Below, one piece after another: positions 11,552 to 20,406 of a stretch of 64,000 nucleotides of DNA. Where the stretch lies: positions 1-64,000 of the forward strand of contig JADZGE010000064.1 in NCBI GenBank assembly GCA_020854035.1, in the 5' to 3' direction. The notes beneath the pieces were generated by a model. It ran no database searches. It had not been told where the DNA came from and saw only the letters and a list, made by a program, of their open reading frames with translations. Position 1 is the stretch's first letter; each line of letters opens with the position of its first letter. Source of the DNA: Burkholderiales bacterium (lineage in GTDB: Bacteria; Pseudomonadota; Gammaproteobacteria; Burkholderiales; SG8-41). The position numbers and the translations under genes were made by a program.

Positions 11552-12945
11552 CCGCAAAGCATCGCACCGAGTACGACACCATGGGCGGCATCGAGGTGCC
11601 GCAGGACCGGCTGTGGGGAGCACAGACGCAACGCAGCCTCCATCACTTCCACTTTCCCGGCGAAACGATGCCGGTGGAGGTGGTGCATGCGCAGGTGCTC
11701 GTCAAGAAGGCCGCGGCGCTTGCCAACATGAAGCTCGGCGAGCTCGATCCGGCGAAGGGCGAGGCGATCGTCAGGGCGGCGGACGAGGCCCTCTCGGGGG
11801 CGCTCGACGATCACTTTCCGCTGGTCGTCTGGCAGACGGGCTCCGGCACGCAGACCAACATGAATGTTAACGAGGTGCTCGCCAATCGCGCCTCCGAGCT
11901 GATGGGCGGCGAGCGCGGCGAGAAGCGGCTCGTGCACCCGAACGACGACGTGAACCGCGGGCAGTCCTCCAACGACACCTTCCCCACCGCGATGCACGTC
12001 GCCGCGGTGATGGCGCTCGAGCGGCGCGTGAAGCCCGCGGTGGCGCGGCTGCGGGCGACGCTGCACGCGCGCTCGGACGCGTTCTCCGGCATCGTGAAGA
12101 TCGGCCGCACCCACCTGCAGGACGCGACGCCCTTGACGCTCGGCCAGGAGTTCTCTGGCTACGTCGCGCAGCTCTCGCACGGGATCGCGCACGTGGACGG
12201 GGCGCTGCCGCATCTTCTCGAGCTCGCGCTCGGCGGCACCGCGGTCGGCACGGGGCTTAACGCGCACCCGGCGTTCGCCGTGACGGTCGCGGGCGAGATC
12301 GCGCGGCTGACGGGGCTGCCGTTTCTCACCGCGCCGAACAAGTTCGAGGCGCTCGCTTCCTGCGACGCCGTGGTGCACGGCCACGGGGCGCTGAAGACGC
12401 TCGCCGCTTCCCTCATGAAGATCGCCAACGACATCCGCTGGCTCGCCTCGGGACCGAGGAGCGGCATCGGCGAACTCGTGATCCCGGAGAACGAACCGGG
12501 AAGTTCCATCATGCCGGGCAAGGTCAACCCGACGCAGTCCGAGTCGATGACGATGGCGTGCTGCCAGGTCTTCGGCAACGACGTCGCGGTCAATTTCGGC
12601 GGAGCCTCGGGGAACTTCGAGCTGAACGTCTTTCGCCCGCTCGTCATCCGCAACTTCCTGCACAGCGCGCATCTCATCGCGCACGCGTGCGGCAACTTCG
12701 AGGAGCACTGCGCGCGGGGGATCGAACCGAACCGCGCGCGCATCGAGCAGTTGATGCGCGATTCGCTGATGCTGGTGACGGCGTTGAATCCCCACATCGG
12801 CTACGAGAAATCCGCGGCGATCGCGAAGAAGGCGCACAAGGAAGGCACGACGCTGAAGGCCGCCGCGCTCGCGCTCGGCCACGTGACGGAAAAGCAGTTC
12901 GACGAGTGGGTGCGGCCGGAGGACATGGTCGGGAGCCGGAATTAA
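11548..12945 (+). CDS. fumC: Class II fumarate hydratase
   Basis: A 465-residue oxygen-stable fumarase that interconverts fumarate and malate in the TCA cycle as a homotetramer. The signature [13 protein letters not shown] lies near residues 318-330, including the active-site loop Ser. [13 protein letters not shown] and the [10 protein letters not shown] region are also present. The ATG overlaps the maeB stop in an ATGA arrangement, indicating translational coupling and joint supply and use of malate. Confidence 0.97.
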
Positions 12946-12976
12946 CCGCGGAGGTGCGGAAGACGCGGAGAGGTGG
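12945..12976 (+). repeat. Dispersed GCGGAG/GACGC repeat copy
   Basis: A degenerate copy of the intergenic repeat family (ACCGCGGAGGTGCGG, then AAGACGCGGAG) located directly after the fumC stop. Related copies lie near 14620, 14740, 15121, 15165 and 63011. Confidence 0.45.
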
Positions 12977-13314
12977 AATGCGGATGGTGGGGAGTAACGG
13001 GGTCGTGTGGCCGTTGATCGGGTGAGGGAGCCAATGCATTCGTTCGTCGACCCGAAAGGTCACTCGAGTCGACCCATGATCTGATGGTATTTGGTGAGGG
13101 CATTTTGCACAACGCGGTCGTGATCGGGTTGACCGACGATTTGGAGTGGACGATACTGATGGACGTCGCGCGGCGGGGAGTGCCGCGCGGGCGTCCGGAT
13201 TAGCCTAATCTGGTCAGATGCCTGCTGGGCAACTTGGTCCCCTCCTTCAATGGACTCGTTCTCAGACTAAATGGCAATGTGCACGAAACAGCGGTTCAGA
13301 TGTTGACTGAGGTT
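12946..13314. other. Intergenic region between fumC and the DUF433 gene
   Basis: About 370 bases with no convincing gene. It starts with a GCGGAG-type dispersed repeat (12945-12976). An imperfect hairpin (13161-13196, arms GGACGTCGCGCGG and CCGCGCGGGCGTCC with a bulge) and a short perfect dyad (13198-13210) precede the toxin-antitoxin genes. Nothing else is recognisable. Confidence 0.6.
13198..13210 (+). promoter_or_regulatory. Short perfect dyad upstream of the toxin-antitoxin pair
   Basis: GATTA and TAATC are perfect complements separated by GCC. The element sits about 100 bases before the chosen DUF433 start, a plausible operator for autoregulation. Functional role is inferred from position only. 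Confidence 0.3.
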
Positions 13315-13536
13315 ATGAGACAGACCCCCATACTTCATTCTGATCCCGAGATATTGGGTGGAACCCCCGTGTTCGTAGGCACGCGGGTTCCTCTGCAGGC
13401 GCTCGTGGACTACATCGAAGGCGGTCATACGCTGGCCGAGTTCCTCGACGACTTTCCGACCGTCAGCCGGGAGCAGGCAATCGCGGCGCTGGAGCAGGCT
13501 AAAGCGCTTCTGATCGCCGATGCGCGTACTGCTTGA
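13315..13536 (+). CDS. DUF433 protein, predicted antitoxin
   Basis: A 73-residue DUF433 protein with the family core ILGGTPVFVGTRVPLQALVDYIEGG followed by FLDDFPTVSREQAI (core split across residues about 12-50). DUF433 proteins carry a winged-helix-like fold and are commonly paired with DUF5615 PIN-like toxins. The start at 13315 matches the usual N-terminus (MRQTPILHSDPE), but TGAGG lies only two bases upstream; 13300 is an alternative in frame. The gene overlaps the following toxin gene by 17 bases, a typical arrangement of antitoxin before toxin. Confidence 0.85.
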   Translation: MRQTPILHSDPEILGGTPVFVGTRVPLQALVDYIEGGHTLAEFLDDFPTVSREQAIAALEQAKALLIADARTA

Positions 13537-13840
13537 CGAGTGCTTCCCGCGGGCGCTGCGCCGGGAATTGCCGGATCACGAAGTCAGGACCGTAAAGGAA
13601 GCCGGTTGGGCCGGCGTCAAGAACGGCGAACTGCTGCGGCTCGCGGCCGGCCGGTTCGATGTCCTGTTGACCGTTGATCGTAACCTCGAGTACCAGCAGA
13701 ACTTCTCCGGGGTGACGCTGGCAGTGATCGTAATCGTCGCGCCAAGCAACGACGTCGATGTGCTTCGGCCGTTGATGTCCGCCGTTCGCGAGGCGCTGCC
13801 AAATGCGCTTCCTGGCAGCGTGAAGCATGTCAGCCGCTGA
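13520..13840 (+). CDS. DUF5615 PIN-like protein, predicted toxin
   Basis: A 106-residue protein of the DUF5615 (Mut7-C/PIN-like) family. It begins MRVLLDECFPRAL with the first acidic metal ligand (Asp6 or Glu7) and has the second acidic motif in DVLLTVDRNLEYQQNF. The PIN-like fold suggests a metal-dependent ribonuclease toxin, by family knowledge. The ATG lies inside the DUF433 gene, so the pair is translationally coupled. Confidence 0.85.
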   Translation: MRVLLDECFPRALRRELPDHEVRTVKEAGWAGVKNGELLRLAAGRFDVLLTVDRNLEYQQNFSGVTLAVIVIVAPSNDVDVLRPLMSAVREALPNALPGSVKHVSR

Positions 13841-13859
13841 TCAAGCATCGCTACTGCGA

Positions 13860-13891
13860 TTCTTCCGTGTGCTTCCGTGTATTTCCGTGGC
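13860..13891 (+). repeat. Dispersed TTCCGTG repeat
   Basis: Three imperfect copies of a unit around CTTCCGTGT lie between the toxin gene and the SDR gene. A reverse-oriented relative (CACGGAAGGAAGGACACGG) is found at 36297-36315. Confidence 0.45.
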
Positions 13892-13906
13892 TGATTCGGG
13901 CCTTCA

Positions 13907-14614
13907 ATGACGGAAACATGCGTAACGGTGGTAACCGGTGCCAACCGCGGCATCGGCCTCGAGATCGCGAGGCAGCTCGCGAAGCGTCCCGGCATCCACG
14001 TCGTCCTAACCGCGCGCGACGAGATGAAAGGGCAAGCCGCCGCGGAACGGCTGCGCGAGGATGGCCTCGACGTCGAGTATCATCGCCTCGATGTCACCGA
14101 TCCCGCCTCGGTCGGCGTTCTTTCGAGACATGTCGCGAGGACGCATGGTCGTTGCGACATCCTGGTGAACAACGCCGGGATCAGCATCGAGTCCGACGGC
14201 ACGCGCATCGTCGACTCGAAGCTCGCGGAGTGGCAGCGCACGCTGGACACGAATCTCCTGGGGCCGTTGCGCCTTGCCCAGGCGCTCCTGCCGCTCATGA
14301 GGAAGCACCGCTACGGGCGCATCGTCAACGTGTCGAGCCGCATGGGACAGCTCGCCAGCATGGGTACGGGAGCACCCGCCTACCGCGTTTCAAAGGCGGC
14401 GCTGAACGCGCTGACCGCCGTGCTGGCCGCGGAGGCGGGGAGGGGCATCCTGGTGAACACGATGACGCCCGGCTGGGTGCGCACGGACATGGGCGGTGCC
14501 GGCGCGCCGCGTTCCGTGGCGGAGGGCGCGGACACCGCGGTGTGGCTCGCGACGCTGCCGGAGAACGGGCCGACCGGCGGGTTCTTCATGGATCGGAAGC
14601 GGATCGCCTGGTAG
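13907..14614 (+). CDS. SDR-family oxidoreductase (carbonyl reductase-like)
   Basis: A 235-residue short-chain dehydrogenase. The nucleotide-binding TGANRGIG motif is at residues 10-17, NNAG follows in VNNAGISI, and the catalytic Ser (NVSSRM) and Tyr-x3-Lys (YRVSK) are present. The C-terminal pattern TPGWVRTDMGG and the lack of a long insertion resemble carbonyl-reductase-like SDRs. It acts in the cytosol with NADP(H), judging by the Arg after the Gly-rich motif. The substrate is unknown. It is a single gene flanked by dispersed repeats. Confidence 0.9.
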   Translation: MTETCVTVVTGANRGIGLEIARQLAKRPGIHVVLTARDEMKGQAAAERLREDGLDVEYHRLDVTDPASVGVLSRHVARTHGRCDILVNNAGISIESDGTRIVDSKLAEWQRTLDTNLLGPLRLAQALLPLMRKHRYGRIVNVSSRMGQLASMGTGAPAYRVSKAALNALTAVLAAEAGRGILVNTMTPGWVRTDMGGAGAPRSVAEGADTAVWLATLPENGPTGGFFMDRKRIAW

Positions 14615-14619
14615 GTGTA

Positions 14620-14650
14620 TTGGCCGCGGAGACGCCGAGGCGCGGAGCGG
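14620..14650 (+). repeat. Dispersed GCGGAGACGC repeat, left arm
   Basis: TGGCCGCGGAGACGCCGAGG directly follows the SDR gene. Its reverse-complement partner lies at 14739-14770, so the pair brackets about 90 bases as a long inverted repeat. Confidence 0.55.
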
Positions 14651-14738
14651 GCCGGACGGTTACGGTTCGACGACGAACCTGGGCGGACACAACACTGCGC
14701 AGACGAAGGCAGGACGAGGACCCTCGGTTCTGATCCGC

Positions 14739-14770
14739 AGTTCTCTGCGTCTCCGCGTCCCTGCGGCTGG
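14739..14770 (-). repeat. Dispersed GCGGAGACGC repeat, right arm
   Basis: CTCTGCGTCTCCGCGTCCCT is the reverse complement form of the copy at 14620-14650. It abuts the C-terminal end of the MFS remnant and has probably replaced its natural terminus. Confidence 0.55.
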
Positions 14771-15009
14771 TTTCCTTCCGCAGGCGCGTGAAAGAGCGCC
14801 CGGTACGCCCACGCCGTGAATACCACGATGCCCGCCGCTGCGATCGCGAACGCGACGCGGTAGCCCGGGCCGTCCACGACGTAACTCATCGCGAACACGC
14901 CCACGCTCCGCCCGAACTCCTCCGCGATCGCGGGCAGCAGCGGATCGCACGGGCGGAAGGTGCCGACCGCGATGAAGCCGGCGCTGCCGAGGAGAAGGAG
15001 GTTGGTCAT
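14771..15009 (-). pseudogene. MFS transporter remnant with internal deletion
   Basis: The minus-strand frame from ATG 15009 reads MTNLLLLGSAGFIAVGTF then RPCDPLLPAIAEEFG, a typical first MFS helix and loop, and passes directly into a final-helix-like stretch (RVAFAIAAAGIVVFTAWAYR). About 80 residues remain of a protein that normally has about 400. The frame is not interrupted, so the loss was a clean in-frame internal deletion. The 3' end merges into a dispersed repeat. It cannot encode a working carrier. Confidence 0.65.
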
Positions 15010-15120
15010 GTCACGCGCGGCGGCAGGGGGCGCGCGCAAAGCGTTGGGTGGTATCAGCCGGTGGACGGCGCCGCCAGCGGCCCGACAGCGCTGCGCTCAT
15101 CGCTTCGCCTGATTTTCCGG

Positions 15121-15150
15121 GGCGACGCAGAGGCCGCGGAGAGAATTTTG
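15121..15150 (+). repeat. Dispersed GACGCAGAGG repeat, left arm
   Basis: GGCGACGCAGAGGCCGCGGA pairs with an inverted copy at 15165-15197, upstream of the MFS gene. Confidence 0.5.
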
Positions 15151-15164
15151 AACGGAATCCGCCT

Positions 15165-15197
15165 TCCCCTGCGCGCTCTGCGCCTCTACGGCCAATC
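15165..15197 (-). repeat. Dispersed GACGCAGAGG repeat, right arm
   Basis: GCGCTCTGCGCCTCTACGGC is the inverted partner of 15121-15150, with a loop of about 15 bases, so the two could fold as one hairpin. Confidence 0.5.
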
Positions 15198-15322
15198 TCG
15201 AACCCGGCCCGGTGGCGACGGTGTCACCGGCGGCTGCTACACTGGCGCTTTTTTCCCGCATCCGGAACCGCCGTCCTGCGCCACACCGTCCGCTGCCCTC
15301 GCAAAACGGCCGCGAGCCTTTC

Positions 15323-16579
15323 ATGAGCGCGCCCGAATCAGCGGCCCGCCCCGCGGCGGGCGCCGCGCCGCGCTCGTTCGCCGCGCTGCGCCATCCGTCG
15401 TTCCGCACCTACTTCGCCACCACCGCGCTCGCGATGATGGGCGACAACATCGAGCACGTGATCACCTACTGGGTGATCTTCGAGAAGTTCAAGTCACCGG
15501 CGCTCGGCGGCTTCGCGGTGATCAGCCACTGGGTGCCGTTTCTTCTGTTCGCCGTGTACTTCGGCGCGCTCGCCGACCGCTACGACTGCCGCCGCATCAT
15601 CCAGTACTCGCAGGTGCTCTACATCGCCGTGTCGCTCGCCTGGGCGTTGCTCATCGCGACCGACACGCTCGAGATGTGGCACGCGGCGATGCTCCTCGTC
15701 GTGCACGGCCTGGCGGGCGTATTGTGGGGGCCCGCGGCGCAGGTGCTGATCCACGACATCGTGGGGCGGGATCGCATCGTCAGCGCCGTGCGGCTGTCGG
15801 CGACGAGCCGGCAGCTCGGCGTGCTGCTCGGGCCCGCCGTCGGGGGCGGGCTCTTCCTCGCCCTCGGCCCGGTATGGGCGCTCGCCTTCAACGTCGGCTT
15901 CTTCCTCCCGCTCGTGTTCTGGGCGCCCACCGCGCCGCGCGGCGAGCGCCGGGTCGAGGAGGGCGCCGCGCCGCGCCGCGGCGGGCTCGGCGAAGCGTGG
16001 GCGACGCTGCGGGAGGTCTCGAGCAACCACACGATCGTCTCGATGATACTGCTCGCCGGGTTTTCATCGCTCCTCGTCGGCACCGCCTTCCAGGCGCAGA
16101 TGCCCGAGTTCGCGCATGACCTCGGCCACGGCGATGCCGAAGCGCGCTACACCGCGCTCCTGATGGCGAACGCCGCGGGGGCGTTCGCCGGCGGGATCGT
16201 TCTCGAGACGCGCGGGCTCCTGCAGGCGAACCCGCGCACCGCGATCGTGCTGACGGTCATCTGGTGCGTGAGCCTCGCCGGCTTCGCGGTGACGGATCAC
16301 TATCCCGTCGCGCTGGCGCTCATGTTCACCGCGGGTTTTCTCAACCTCGCCTTCGTCTCGATGGCACAGGCGCTGGTGCAGCTCGAGGCGCCGGGCGAGA
16401 TGCGGGGGCGGCTGATCGGCCTCTTCTACGTCGCCAACAACGGGCTGCGCGCCTTCAGCGGCATCACCGTCGGCATACTCGGGGGGCTGATCGGCATTCA
16501 CTGGTCGCTCGCGGGAAGTTCCCTCGCCCTGCTCGCGATCACCATCGTTCTGCTCGCCTTCGCGATGCGGACGAGGTGA
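15323..16579 (+). CDS. MFS transporter (MFS_3/EntS-like)
   Basis: A 418-residue inner-membrane carrier with about 12 hydrophobic helices. The N-terminus (FAALRHPSFRTYF, then GDNIEHVITYWVIFE) and the cytoplasmic loop GALADRYDCRR match the MFS_3 branch, which includes exporters such as EntS. The natural substrate is unknown. The ATG at 15323 gives the normal short cytoplasmic N-terminus; the longer frame starting at 15212 is unlikely. The ABC exporter gene follows after 39 bases and may be co-transcribed. Confidence 0.9.
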   Translation: MSAPESAARPAAGAAPRSFAALRHPSFRTYFATTALAMMGDNIEHVITYWVIFEKFKSPALGGFAVISHWVPFLLFAVYFGALADRYDCRRIIQYSQVLYIAVSLAWALLIATDTLEMWHAAMLLVVHGLAGVLWGPAAQVLIHDIVGRDRIVSAVRLSATSRQLGVLLGPAVGGGLFLALGPVWALAFNVGFFLPLVFWAPTAPRGERRVEEGAAPRRGGLGEAWATLREVSSNHTIVSMILLAGFSSLLVGTAFQAQMPEFAHDLGHGDAEARYTALLMANAAGAFAGGIVLETRGLLQANPRTAIVLTVIWCVSLAGFAVTDHYPVALALMFTAGFLNLAFVSMAQALVQLEAPGEMRGRLIGLFYVANNGLRAFSGITVGILGGLIGIHWSLAGSSLALLAITIVLLAFAMRTR

Positions 16580-16618
16580 GGTCGCTTTCATCGGGACGGG
16601 TTCTGCTACGATCCGGTC

Positions 16619-18391
16619 ATGGCGATGACTCCCTCGTTCGTCTCGCCGCCGAAGGGCGACGTCCAGCAGCTCGCGCGGCTCTGGCGCTTCGTCGCGCCCT
16701 ACCGGCTGCGCATCGCGGCTGCGCTCGTCGCGCTCGTCGTCGCGGCAAGCTGCGTCCTCGCGCTGGGGCAGGGGCTGCGCCACGTGGTCGATGCGGGATT
16801 CGGCAGCGGCGAGCCGCGGCTCCTCAACGCCGCGCTCGCGGCGATCGTCGCGGTGGCGGTGATCCTCTCGTGCGCGACCTGGACGCGCTTCTACCTCATG
16901 ATGAGCGTGGGCGAGCGCATCATCGCGGATCTGCGCGCCGCCGTCTTCAGCCACGTGCTGACGCTCTCGCCCGCCTTCTTCGATTCCGCGCGCACCGGCG
17001 AGATCGCCTCGCGCCTTACCAACGACACCGAGCAGATCCGGCAGGTGATCGGCTTCGGCTTTTCCATGTTCCTGCGCAATACCCTCATGATGCTCGGCGC
17101 GCTCGTGCTGCTCTTTCTCACGAGCGCCAAGCTCGCCGCGCTCATCGTGCTCGGGGTTCCGGCGACCGTGGTGCCGATCCTCGTCATGGGCCGGCGCGTG
17201 CGGCGGCTCTCGCGCGTGAGCCAGGACCGCGTGGCCGACGTCTCGGCGCACGTCGACGAGTCGCTGCACGAGGTGCGCACGGTGCAGGCATACGGGCACG
17301 AGGAGCGCACGCGCGCGCAGTTCCTTTCCGCGGTCGAGACGGCATACGGCGCGGGGCTGCACCAGGTGCGGGTGAAGGCGTGGCTCATTTCGCTCGTGAT
17401 GCTGATCGGCTTCTGCGCCGTCGGCGTGATCCTCTGGATCGGCGGGCACGACGTCCTCGCCGGCAGGTTGACGGCCGGCGAGCTCTCCGCGTTCGTCTTC
17501 TACGCGGCCATCGTCGCGAGCGGCGCGGGTACCGTGTCCGAGGTCTGGGGCGAGATCCAGCGCGCGGCCGGGTCCACCGAGCGACTGATGGAACTGCTCG
17601 ACACGCAGCCGGGGCTCGAGGTCGCTTCGCCCCCGATACCGCTGCCGGCGCGCGTCACGGGCGCGATCCGCTTCGAGGAGGTGGTGTTCGCCTACCCGGC
17701 GCGCCCGGAGACGGTGGCGCTCGGCCCCGTGTCGTTCACGATCGATCCGGGGGAGCGGGTCGCGCTCGTCGGCCCGTCGGGCGCCGGCAAGTCGACCGTG
17801 TTCGCGCTCATCCTGCGCTTCTACGACCCGGCGTCGGGGCGCATCCTCGTCGACGGCGCGGAGCTTCGCCACTGCGACGCCCGGGAACTTCGCCGCGCGG
17901 TCGCGCTCGTGCCGCAGGACCCGGTGATCTTCGCGACGAGCGTCACGGAGAACGTGCGCTTCGGCCGGCCCGGGGCGACCGACGAGATGGTGCGGGAGGC
18001 CTGCGCCGCGGCGCACGCGCTGGAGTTCATCGAGCGCCTCCCGCAGGGCTTCGCGACCGATCTCGGCGAGCGCGGCGTCAAGCTCTCCGGCGGGCAGCGC
18101 CAGCGTCTCTCCATCGCCCGGGCGCTGCTCGCGGACCGGCCGGTGCTGCTCCTCGACGAGGCGACGAGCTCGCTCGACGCCGAGAGCGAGCGGCAGGTCG
18201 CGCAGGCGCTCGAGCGCCTCGCGCGCGGGCGCACGACGCTCGTGATCGCGCACCGGCTCGCCACCGTCAGGAACGCGCAGCGGATCATCGTGATGGACCG
18301 CGGCCGGGTCCACGCCGTGGGGACGCACCAGGAGCTCCTGCGCGCCGACGGGCTCTACGCGCATCTCGCGCGGCTGCAGTTCGCGGCCTGA
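16619..18391 (+). CDS. ABC exporter, fused transmembrane and ATP-binding domains
   Basis: A 590-residue half-transporter of the MsbA/LmrA type. An N-terminal six-helix membrane domain (about residues 30-320) precedes the nucleotide-binding domain. Walker A is GPSGAGKST at 385-393, the signature LSGGQRQRLSIARALL and Walker B VLLLDEATS follow, and the H-loop His lies in VIAHRLAT. It would work as a homodimer in the inner membrane, probably exporting a lipid or hydrophobic compound. The ATG at 16619 lacks a clear ribosome site; the ATG at 16625 is an alternative. Confidence 0.93.
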   Translation: MAMTPSFVSPPKGDVQQLARLWRFVAPYRLRIAAALVALVVAASCVLALGQGLRHVVDAGFGSGEPRLLNAALAAIVAVAVILSCATWTRFYLMMSVGERIIADLRAAVFSHVLTLSPAFFDSARTGEIASRLTNDTEQIRQVIGFGFSMFLRNTLMMLGALVLLFLTSAKLAALIVLGVPATVVPILVMGRRVRRLSRVSQDRVADVSAHVDESLHEVRTVQAYGHEERTRAQFLSAVETAYGAGLHQVRVKAWLISLVMLIGFCAVGVILWIGGHDVLAGRLTAGELSAFVFYAAIVASGAGTVSEVWGEIQRAAGSTERLMELLDTQPGLEVASPPIPLPARVTGAIRFEEVVFAYPARPETVALGPVSFTIDPGERVALVGPSGAGKSTVFALILRFYDPASGRILVDGAELRHCDARELRRAVALVPQDPVIFATSVTENVRFGRPGATDEMVREACAAAHALEFIERLPQGFATDLGERGVKLSGGQRQRLSIARALLADRPVLLLDEATSSLDAESERQVAQALERLARGRTTLVIAHRLATVRNAQRIIVMDRGRVHAVGTHQELLRADGLYAHLARLQFAA

Positions 18392-18469
18392 AGATGCGCC
18401 GGGAACCTCCATGCCCCCTGCCGCCGGGTTCCTGATACCCTTTCGGGCTCCAATCAGGAGAACGCCTCG

Positions 18470-19438
18470 ATGAACGCGAGGAACCGGATCTTTGCCGCGG
18501 CCGTGCTCTCGTTTGCCCTGCCGTTGACGGTTTCCGCACAGGTAACGGGCGGAAACCGGCCGGTGCGGATCATCGTCCCGGTGCCCCCGGGCGGGCCGTC
18601 CGACACCGCGGTACGGTTGATCCTGCCGAGGCTCGCCGAGGGGCTGAAGCAGACCTTCGTCGCCGACAACCGGCCGGGCTCGAACGGCGTCGCGGGCACC
18701 GACATCGCCTCGAAGGCGAGCCCGGACGGCCATACGATCTCGGTCGGCAACAGCGGCACCCACGCGATCAACGCGAGTCTCTACAGCAGGCTGCCCTACG
18801 ACCCGATTCGTGATTTCGTCCCGATCGTGCAGCTCGTGACGAGCGGCATGGTGGTGGCGGCCAACCCGCGCGTGCCGGGCAAGACGCTGACGGAGTTCCT
18901 CGGCACCGCGAGGAGACAGCCGGGGCAGTTCAACATCGGCGTCGCGGGCGCGACGGGCGAGATTTCCGGCGACGCGCTGTGGTCGCGGGCGCAGGTGAAA
19001 ATGAACAACGTCCGCTACAAGGGAAGCGCGCCGACGGAGCTTGCGCTGCTCGGCGGCGAAGTGGACGTCGCGCTGTTGACCCCGCTCGCGACCCGCCAGC
19101 ACATCCTTTCGGGAAAGATGAAGGCCTACGGCATCACCAGCTCGCAGCGCTCGCCCGTGCTGCCGGACGTTCCCACCGTCGCGGAGCAGGGAGTGACGGG
19201 CTACGACTTCCAGATCTGGCACGGACTGTTCGCCCCGCGCGGCACGCCGGAGAAGGTGGTGCGCGATGTCAATCGCGCCGCCGTCGCGGCGTTGAACACG
19301 CCCGGGATCAAGGAGCGCTTCAACTCGCTCGGGTTCGTCACGATCGGCAACACGCCGGAGGAATTCGCGAGGATCGTGAAAAGCGAGCTGGAGAAATTCC
19401 GGAAAGTGATCGTCGAATCCGGAATCAAGGTCGAGTGA
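18470..19438 (+). CDS. TTT (Bug/TctC) substrate receptor 2
   Basis: A 322-residue periplasmic receptor with a signal peptide ending near VSAQ. Family motifs include RPVRIIVPVPPGGPSDTAVR, DNRPGSNGVAGTDIA and SPDGHTI. AGGAG lies nine bases before the ATG. It follows the ABC exporter by 78 bases but there is no reason to link their functions. No membrane subunits of the transporter are nearby. Confidence 0.93.
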   Translation: MNARNRIFAAAVLSFALPLTVSAQVTGGNRPVRIIVPVPPGGPSDTAVRLILPRLAEGLKQTFVADNRPGSNGVAGTDIASKASPDGHTISVGNSGTHAINASLYSRLPYDPIRDFVPIVQLVTSGMVVAANPRVPGKTLTEFLGTARRQPGQFNIGVAGATGEISGDALWSRAQVKMNNVRYKGSAPTELALLGGEVDVALLTPLATRQHILSGKMKAYGITSSQRSPVLPDVPTVAEQGVTGYDFQIWHGLFAPRGTPEKVVRDVNRAAVAALNTPGIKERFNSLGFVTIGNTPEEFARIVKSELEKFRKVIVESGIKVE

Positions 19439-19636
19439 CCGGGAAGTTGCCGGGCGCCGGTCCGACGAACTCCTCGGGGAGGATCCCCCGCGAACCTCAG
19501 GGACGAATCGAGCTTCCCGAACGCGCAGGTCCGACCGGGTGCCGGCGCGGGGTGAGGGGATGCAGGCGATGGAGCGAGGAGTGGCGGGCGCGCGCGACAC
19601 CCGCGCCGCCAGCGTCGTCCCGCCGGCCGGGTGCCG

Positions 19637-20248
19637 TCACAGCGGCACGGCTCTCACCGGCAGCGCAACCAGCGGCAGCGGCGTGCCCCCGCCCGGCGCG
19701 GTGCGCGCGACGTTCATCACCATCGCGAGCATCGTGTAATAGCCGACCACGGCGATGAGGTCGATCAGCCCCTGTTCGCCGAACTTCGCGACCGCGCGCG
19801 CGTAGGTCGTGTCCGACAGCCCCTTCGTATCGATGAGCTCGGTCAGCGTGTCGTAGACGAGCGTTTCGTCGTCCGCCATGCCGTCGGGACGACGGCCCTC
19901 GGCCACCGCGTCGGCGATCTCCTTCTTCAGTCCGGCTTCCAGCGCCTGCCGGTAGTGCGCCCACCACTCGAACTGCTGCGACCACGCGCGCGCGCCGATG
20001 ATCGCGGCGAATTCCCCGAGCCGCTTGTCGATCGGGCAGACGAAACGGATGTACTCGCCCACCTTCTGCACCCGGCGCATGAGCTCGGGGCTCCTCAGGA
20101 ACGCGATGAACGGCCCCTTCACTTCACCGCGCGGGCCGGCGGCGAGCTCGTCGGCCGCCTTCCGCTGCTCGTCGGTCATCTTTTCGCGCGGAATCGCCGG
20201 CATGCGCTCGGGGGCGACGGTAAAGCGGGCTTCCATTGCATTGCTCAT
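19637..20248 (-). CDS. Carboxymuconolactone decarboxylase-like (CMD) protein
   Basis: A 203-residue all-helical CMD-family protein. Residues 40-190 show the family pattern, with FEWWAHYRQALEAGL and the final helix region LIDLIAVVGYYTMLAMVMNV. It lacks the CxxC pair of AhpD, so a peroxidase role is unlikely. Relatives are lactone decarboxylases or proteins of unknown function. It resembles each half of the double CMD protein at 43437-44651. GGAG precedes the ATG. Confidence 0.85.
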   Translation of the reverse strand: MSNAMEARFTVAPERMPAIPREKMTDEQRKAADELAAGPRGEVKGPFIAFLRSPELMRRVQKVGEYIRFVCPIDKRLGEFAAIIGARAWSQQFEWWAHYRQALEAGLKKEIADAVAEGRRPDGMADDETLVYDTLTELIDTKGLSDTTYARAVAKFGEQGLIDLIAVVGYYTMLAMVMNVARTAPGGGTPLPLVALPVRAVPL

Positions 20249-20354
20249 CGGCTTTCTCCATTGGAAACGGGAGGAGGCCGAATCTTACACAAGGATCGGG
20301 AAAGCCCCGGCCCGGCGGCAGGCGGCGGGCGGCGTTCCAGGGCGTGGAAACAGG

Positions 20355-20380
20355 AACCCCCGCCGGGCCGGGGCGGGGTT
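20355..20380 (-). terminator. Possible stem-loop terminator after the PEP-CTERM gene
   Basis: AACCCC-C-GCC pairs with GGCGGGGTT with one bulged base, just downstream of the minus-strand stop at 20407. There is no good U-tract, so termination is uncertain. Confidence 0.3.
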
Positions 20381-20406
20381 GCTTCCGTCCGCGCGGACCG
20401 GCGGGA

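Larger units (their letters stand above)
14615..15322. other. Intergenic region with repeats and an MFS remnant
   Basis: About 700 bases between the SDR and MFS genes. It holds two inverted pairs of dispersed repeats and the truncated MFS pseudogene on the minus strand. No intact gene is seen. Confidence 0.6.

Noticed and set aside
14380..14770. Continuation of the MFS remnant frame to 14380
   Set aside because: The frame runs through a dispersed repeat and the end of the SDR gene, so it is not coding.
16064..19600. Minus-strand frame of 1178 residues
   Set aside because: Extremely rich in Arg, His and Asp, antisense to clear MFS, ABC and TTT genes.
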